A stretch of 64,000 nt of DNA from a virus: IMG/VR virus record IMGVR_UViG_3300028197_001237, positions 1 through 64,000 of that record; one strand, written 5' to 3'. This document shows positions 58,819 to 64,000 of the stretch, piece by piece; the first letter of the stretch is position 1; each line of letters opens with the position of its first letter. The position numbers and the translations under genes were made by a program. A model generated the notes under the pieces. The model made no database searches. It saw nothing but the letters and a program-made list of their open reading frames with translations, and was not told where the DNA came from.

Positions 58819-60378
58819 ATGGCTGCGATTATAACTGATCAACTTCGTATTTTGAATGCAAGGAACTTTGTGTCGGGCGTTCAATCTTCCACAAATTCTT
58901 ATTATGCTTTTATTGGTTTACCTAATGCTACGGAATATCAGTCTAATTGGGATACTAATCCGCCATCTCCCAAAGATAGTCTTAATGACTCTAATGACTA
59001 TTGGGATACAATGTTGGCTCTGAAGAAGATTAATGCTTCTGATATTAGTCAAGTTGTTAGGAAAAATGTCTGGGCATCTGGTATAACCTATGACATGTGG
59101 AGAAATGACATCAGTAGGGACAACCCATCCCTACCATCAGGTGCTTTTGATATATATTCGGCAAACTACTATGTAATGAACTCTGACTATAGAGTTTATG
59201 TATGTCTTTATAATAATGCAAGTGTTGAAAATAACTTCCAAGGTGGTCCGTCTATTGATGAACCTGGATTTACTGATTTGGAACCAAGATCAGCTGGTTC
59301 AAGTGGTGATGGTTACATCTGGAAGTACCTTTATACGGTAAAACCAAGTCAAGCAATCAAATTTGACTCCACTGACTACATCCCAGTTCCATCAAACTGG
59401 TATGACCCTAGTTCCGATGATGCTGTAATAAGACAAAACGCTTCTACAAGTGGTCAATTAAAGATTGTAACTGTTAGAAATCGTGGTGTTGGTCTTGGTA
59501 CTGCTAATGTTACTTATACAAGGGTACCTATTGATGGTGATGGTGTAGGTGGAGAAGCTACAGTTGTCATCAATAACGACTCAAAGGTTGAATCTGTAAC
59601 CGTATCAAGTGGTGGGGAAGGATATACCTTCGGAACTGTTAATCTTAAATCTGGTGGAGTTCCATCTGGGTCAACAAAACCAATATTTAATGTCATTATC
59701 CCACCAAATGGTGGTCATGGTTATGATGTTTATAGAGAACTTGGAGCATATAACGTTCTTTCATATGCTAGATTTGAAAATGATACTGAAAATCCAGATT
59801 TTATCACTGGTAACCAGTTTGCAAGAGTTGGGATGATTGAAAACCCATTGGCTTTCAATTCTTCAACAAATTTGAATCTTGATAAAGCAAGTGCGGCTTA
59901 TGCTTTAAGATTGAGTGGAATTGGATACAGTTCAGCAACATTTACACCAGATGATTATGTTACTCAAACCGTTGGTTTGGGTCACACAGCTGTTGGTAGA
60001 GTCGTCTCTTACGATCAAACCACTGGTGTTCTCAAACTTTGGCAAGACAGAACAAACTCTGGATTCAATAGTGATGGAACTTTAAACTCGAATTCAATTT
60101 ATGGATTCGAGGCATATAGATTCACTTCTAGTGTTTTGTCTGGCGGATCACTTGTAATTAATGGTGGGTCAGTCAATCTTGGAATTGATACAGTATTTAC
60201 GGGTGTAAGTACTGTAATAAATAATAGGACATATTACCTGGGTCAAAGTTTTACTTCTGGTGTTGCACAACCAGAAGTAGAAAAATATTCTGGAAATACT
60301 ATCTTTGTTGACAATAGACCCTCTATTATAAGGTCGTCATCCCAGAAAGAAGACGTAAAGATCATCTTGCAATTCTAA
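58819..60378 (+). CDS. 8: Baseplate wedge subunit gp8, 519 aa
   Basis: Conserved gp8 blocks are present: 'NYYVMNSDYRVYVCLYNN', 'GSSGDGYIWKYLYTVKPS' with 'YIPVPSNWY', and the C-terminal 'IFVDNRPSIIRSSSQKEDVK' closing in 'IILQF'. T4 gp8 ends 'YMENRPPIIMAMDQTEEINI'. T4 gp8 has 334 residues; the extra length here is mostly a beta insertion at about 215-300 containing 'VSSGGEGYTFGTVNL', like the GSGY repeats of the giant protein. gp8 dimers brace the outer wedge around gp7/gp10. Confidence 0.88.
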   Translation: MAAIITDQLRILNARNFVSGVQSSTNSYYAFIGLPNATEYQSNWDTNPPSPKDSLNDSNDYWDTMLALKKINASDISQVVRKNVWASGITYDMWRNDISRDNPSLPSGAFDIYSANYYVMNSDYRVYVCLYNNASVENNFQGGPSIDEPGFTDLEPRSAGSSGDGYIWKYLYTVKPSQAIKFDSTDYIPVPSNWYDPSSDDAVIRQNASTSGQLKIVTVRNRGVGLGTANVTYTRVPIDGDGVGGEATVVINNDSKVESVTVSSGGEGYTFGTVNLKSGGVPSGSTKPIFNVIIPPNGGHGYDVYRELGAYNVLSYARFENDTENPDFITGNQFARVGMIENPLAFNSSTNLNLDKASAAYALRLSGIGYSSATFTPDDYVTQTVGLGHTAVGRVVSYDQTTGVLKLWQDRTNSGFNSDGTLNSNSIYGFEAYRFTSSVLSGGSLVINGGSVNLGIDTVFTGVSTVINNRTYYLGQSFTSGVAQPEVEKYSGNTIFVDNRPSIIRSSSQKEDVKIILQF

Positions 60379-60387
60379 TAAGAAATC

Positions 60388-63300
60388 ATGCCACAGGAAA
60401 CTAACCTCAACGTTGCTCCTTATTTTGACGACTTTGATCCGCAGAGTAACTACTACAAAGTTCTCTTCAAGCCAGCATACCCAATTCAGGCTAGAGAGTT
60501 AAATAATCTACAATCCATTCTTCAAAATCAAATTGAAGATATGGGTACTCATTTCTTCAAAGAAGGAGCTAAGGTTATTCCTGGGCAGTTGACATATCTG
60601 CCTAATTTTTATGCAGTTCAGATTGAATCTGATTTTTTGGGCATTCCTGTATCTCTTTACCTCGATCAACTCGTTGGTAAGAAGATTACTGGTGCAGATT
60701 CTGGTGTAACTGCTGAAGTTGTCACATATATCACTGACCAAGAGTCAAATACTGGTAATTTTACCCTTTATGTTGACTATCACGATTCAAGTAGTACAGA
60801 CAATTCAACTAGAAGTTTCTTTGACAACGAAAATCTGATCACAACTGATAATATAACTTTTGAGACCACATTTATTGCTGCCGGAGAGGGTCTTGCGAGA
60901 ACTTTAACAGAAAATGCTAACTCTGTTGGTTCTGCATTTGCTCTGGGTGAGGGTGTTTACTTCCTAAGAGGATGTTTTGTTGATGTTCAAGATCAAATCC
61001 TAATTTTAGATCAGTATACCAACAAACCATCATATAGAATTGGTCTGGTCATTACTGAAAATTTGATTTCTTCGGATATTGACCCATCTCTAAACGATAA
61101 CGCTAAGAATTTTACTAATTACACCGCTCCTGGGGCTGATAGACTAGAAATTAAAGCTGTTTTGGGTAAAAAAGACAGATTTGATTACAATGATCAGAAT
61201 TTTGTTCAATTGGCAGAGGTTAATAATGGTATTTTAAGAGAAATTAATACCTCAACTGATTACAATATGCTTGGAGAGGAATTAGCCAAGAGAACTTTTG
61301 ATGAATCTGGTCATTATTATGTAAAACAGTTTGTAACCACTGTTAAAGAGAGTTTGAATAATGGAATTGGTAATAGAGGAATCTATAATCCCAATCAAAC
61401 TACTTCTAGTGGCCAAAAACCATCTGAAGACCTTATGGTCTATAAAATTAGTCCTGGTAAGGCTTATGTTAAAGGATATCCCATCGATATTGTTGGTCCA
61501 ACCTTCCTAGATGTCCCAAAAGCAAGAACAACAAAGAATCTGAAAAATCAGTCGGTCAATTTTGGGTTTGGACCGTCATTTTCCGTAAATAATGTTACTG
61601 GATCACCATTTATAGGTTTCAATAATACTAATTTCCTGAGTTTGAGGAGTAATAGAGTTGGATCTGCCACAACTGATTCAGCTGGTAAGGAAATCGGTGT
61701 TGCTAGAGTTTATGACTTCGCTCTGGAGAGTGGATCATATGAAATCTCTCAAAAATCACTAAATCAGTGGGATTTGTCACTTTTTGACATTCAAACATAT
61801 AATGACTTCGAAGTCAATGAGAATGTCACACTCACTATCCCTTGTTTTATTGAAGGTGAGTCTAGTGGAGCTACAGGTTATCTCAGATACCCCGTATCAG
61901 TTGGAACTGGATTCACAGCCTATAATATCAATGGTAATTTTTCTCTTGGTGAAAGATTGAAGTTTAATGGTGAAGATTTCGGTCAAAGAACAGTTATTGA
62001 CTCTAAGAAATTTGAAACATCTGATGTTCAGTCAGTTTATGGTATTGTTGGATCTGCTGGAACATTTACAGCTGATTTGATACCTCAGACAGCTGGTGTA
62101 ATTGGTATTGCTTCAATTTCTACTGGTCATTATGATGGAAGTCCTCTAGGTATTGCAACAATTAGTGGTCCAGGTGGTCCTTTCCCTGGAATTGTAACAA
62201 CTGGAAATTTGATCAAATATTCTAATTCTGGTCTCAACGTACAGTCATTTGGTAGAGTTACTAATGTTTCCACCAATTCTTTTGAGATCGTTGGTGTTCA
62301 GACGGTCACAGGTTTTGTTGATGGTCGTCTTCCTTCTGAAGATCTGAGTGTAACTGATCTGGAGGTCATTGAGTCAAGAACTCAACTGCATTCAAAATCT
62401 AGTGGTAATATTGCTGATAACAATTCCTTGTTCTCGGCACTTCCTAAAAAGTTTATCTCAAACGTAGATCTAACTGATTCCACATTGACTATCAGAAGAC
62501 AGTTTGATGTGACCATAGCCGACAATTCAACTGGTGCTGTTAACTCTGATCCTGGTGAAGTATTCTTACCATATGATGAAGAAAGATATAGTTTGATTAG
62601 TGATGCCGGTCAAATACAAATTCTTTCTTCTGACAGATTTACATTTGCAGCTGGTAGTAATCAGATCACAATCAATGGTCTGGATAATGACGGACCAGCT
62701 AAACTCATCTGCACACTTCGTAAAACAAATGCTACACCTAAAGTTAAGATTAAGAAGATCTCCTCAAGTGTAGTTATTGATAAGTCCAGTAACAGTGGTT
62801 CTGGTATAGGTGCAACAACATTAGATGATGGTCTTACTTATGGTTCGTTCCCATATGGAACAAGAGTTCAAGATAGAAACATTTGTCTGAATGTTCCTGA
62901 TGTTATTATTGTATATGGTATATTCCAAGGAGAAGGATCCAATAATCCAGTTGCACCATCAATGGTTTTGGGTTCAATGGATGGACCAACAAATACAACA
63001 AACGACTTGATTGTTGGTGAAGAGGTTATTGGTTCTATCAGCGGAGCTAGAGCTCTTTATGTTGTTAGACTTACTGATACTAATATTGAGTTTATCTTTG
63101 AGAACCAAACACCATTTGAACCTGGAGAGGTTATAAACTTCCAGAATTCTGGTATAAGCGCTGTAGCTACAAAGGTCTCAATGGGAAGTAAAAATATTAC
63201 TTCATCATTTGATTCTAAGTCTGGACAAAGAAAAACAATTTATGATTTTAGTAGAATTCAGAGAAGAGAGGGAGCTTCAATTCCAACCAATAAGATTAAA

Positions 63301-64000
63301 GTTTACTTCATGAGTGCTGAGTACGATTCAGCAGATACTGGTGACATTACTATTTGCAACTCATACAACGGGTTTAATTATTCTACAGATATCGCAACGT
63401 TTGCTGGATTTAGACTTACTGATCTAATTGATGCAAGACCTAGAGTTTCACCATATACACCAACATCTAGTTCTAGATCACCATTTGAGTTCTTTGGTAG
63501 ATCGTTTAATGGTGGTCAACATAGTTCTAGAAATATTCTGGCTTCAGATGAATCTACAACTATTGGTTTTGATTATTATCTGGGAAGAATTGATAGAGTT
63601 TATCTTGATAAGGATGGTATTTTCCAAGTAAAACAGGGTTCTCCATCTGATAATCCTGTTTTACCTATGGGTATTACTGGATCGATGAACATTTCCAATT
63701 TGTATATCCCAGCATACACTCACAGTGTACAGAATGTAGAAACAGCATTTATTCAACATAAGAGATATCAAATGACTGATATCTCCAAGTTGGAACAGAG
63801 AATCAAGAATCTTGAATATTATACTTCTTTGAATCAACTTGAGTCTACAACGATGAATCAATTCATCCCAGACGCCAATGGTTTGAATAGATTCAGATCT
63901 GGTATCTTTGTCGATAACTTCCGTGATATTCGGAATCAAGACCTCACTATTGGTGCTAAGAACTCTATTGATAGGTCTGAAGGTATTTTGAGACCCTCTC
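60388..64000 (+). CDS. DUF4815-type virion structural protein (3' partial)
   Basis: 'LNVAPYFDDFDPQSNYYKVL' then 'FKPAYPIQARELNNLQSILQ' is the start of the DUF4815 family of cyanophage virion proteins, usually encoded after gp8. At least 1204 codons are open to the window end, with 'GKAYVKGYPIDIVGPTF' near residue 355 and 'YIPAYTHSVQNVETAFIQHK' near 1105. A baseplate or short-fibre role is likely (T4 position of gp9/gp10). ATG at 60388 has the AAATCATG context, 9 bp after the gp8 stop. Confidence 0.8.
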   Translation, partial: MPQETNLNVAPYFDDFDPQSNYYKVLFKPAYPIQARELNNLQSILQNQIEDMGTHFFKEGAKVIPGQLTYLPNFYAVQIESDFLGIPVSLYLDQLVGKKITGADSGVTAEVVTYITDQESNTGNFTLYVDYHDSSSTDNSTRSFFDNENLITTDNITFETTFIAAGEGLARTLTENANSVGSAFALGEGVYFLRGCFVDVQDQILILDQYTNKPSYRIGLVITENLISSDIDPSLNDNAKNFTNYTAPGADRLEIKAVLGKKDRFDYNDQNFVQLAEVNNGILREINTSTDYNMLGEELAKRTFDESGHYYVKQFVTTVKESLNNGIGNRGIYNPNQTTSSGQKPSEDLMVYKISPGKAYVKGYPIDIVGPTFLDVPKARTTKNLKNQSVNFGFGPSFSVNNVTGSPFIGFNNTNFLSLRSNRVGSATTDSAGKEIGVARVYDFALESGSYEISQKSLNQWDLSLFDIQTYNDFEVNENVTLTIPCFIEGESSGATGYLRYPVSVGTGFTAYNINGNFSLGERLKFNGEDFGQRTVIDSKKFETSDVQSVYGIVGSAGTFTADLIPQTAGVIGIASISTGHYDGSPLGIATISGPGGPFPGIVTTGNLIKYSNSGLNVQSFGRVTNVSTNSFEIVGVQTVTGFVDGRLPSEDLSVTDLEVIESRTQLHSKSSGNIADNNSLFSALPKKFISNVDLTDSTLTIRRQFDVTIADNSTGAVNSDPGEVFLPYDEERYSLISDAGQIQILSSDRFTFAAGSNQITINGLDNDGPAKLICTLRKTNATPKVKIKKISSSVVIDKSSNSGSGIGATTLDDGLTYGSFPYGTRVQDRNICLNVPDVIIVYGIFQGEGSNNPVAPSMVLGSMDGPTNTTNDLIVGEEVIGSISGARALYVVRLTDTNIEFIFENQTPFEPGEVINFQNSGISAVATKVSMGSKNITSSFDSKSGQRKTIYDFSRIQRREGASIPTNKIKVYFMSAEYDSADTGDITICNSYNGFNYSTDIATFAGFRLTDLIDARPRVSPYTPTSSSRSPFEFFGRSFNGGQHSSRNILASDESTTIGFDYYLGRIDRVYLDKDGIFQVKQGSPSDNPVLPMGITGSMNISNLYIPAYTHSVQNVETAFIQHKRYQMTDISKLEQRIKNLEYYTSLNQLESTTMNQFIPDANGLNRFRSGIFVDNFRDIRNQDLTIGAKNSIDRSEGILRPS

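Noticed and set aside
1-64000. Photosystem genes (psbA, psbD), transaldolase, integrase or tRNA genes expected in some cyanophages
   Set aside because: No matching ORF or cloverleaf was seen in this window; the CP12-like tail is the only photosynthesis-related hint.

Overview
The window is a stretch of a T4-like myovirus genome, most likely a marine cyanophage that infects Synechococcus or Prochlorococcus. Three things point to this. The T4 baseplate genes gp25, gp6 and gp8 are in order, followed by a DUF4815-type virion protein. The late-promoter motif (N)ATAAATA or CTAAATA recurs ahead of the virion genes. The small early genes are of the kind found only in cyanophages. Coding is dense, AT-rich and entirely on the + strand. 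No tRNA, rRNA, CRISPR, integrase or transposase gene was seen, and neither was psbA/psbD.

Region 1 (1-23061) is an accessory tail-fibre/adhesin island. About 20 virion-type genes carry Ig-like, beta-rich and glycine-rich domains. Four 2-oxoglutarate/Fe(II) oxygenase-type genes lie inside it, at 9177-11144 and 15488-16093. Paralogous cassettes are obvious: two Gly/Pro-rich fibres with identical 3' ends, two large-adhesin plus small-chaperone pairs, and a coding module repeated in three fibre genes. One fibre (16106-17572) carries a cupredoxin-like domain that recurs in a baseplate-region protein 37 kb away. The island ends with a decayed chimeric gene remnant at 23119-23230.

Region 2 (23231-36200) is an early/middle cluster of about 40 mostly tiny genes joined by ATGA or TGATG overlaps. 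Recognisable members are an SF2 helicase, a KxDG nucleotidyltransferase (ligase-like) protein, a secreted HEGWH putative metallopeptidase, a small protein ending in a CP12-like loop, and a basic protein whose N-terminus matches the T4 capsid-targeting sequence. Eight copies of a roughly 36-bp element stand 12-17 nt upstream of start codons and look like a dedicated early or middle promoter. Several canonical sigma70 promoters are also present. Two gene-free stretches hold a cluster of DnaA-box-like nonamers with direct repeats (34880-35219) and GC-rich hairpins with a C9 tract (35773-36204).

Region 3 (36205-64000) is the late structural operon. It holds a GT-A glycosyltransferase-like gene, gp25, gp6, a giant 4007-residue protein with a YHYH domain, a 987-residue fibre with cupredoxin-like and LamG-like domains, a 467-residue fibre, a subtilisin-family protease with intact catalytic residues, gp8, and a DUF4815-type protein that runs off the window end.

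Family assignments come from reading the translations. No database search was run.
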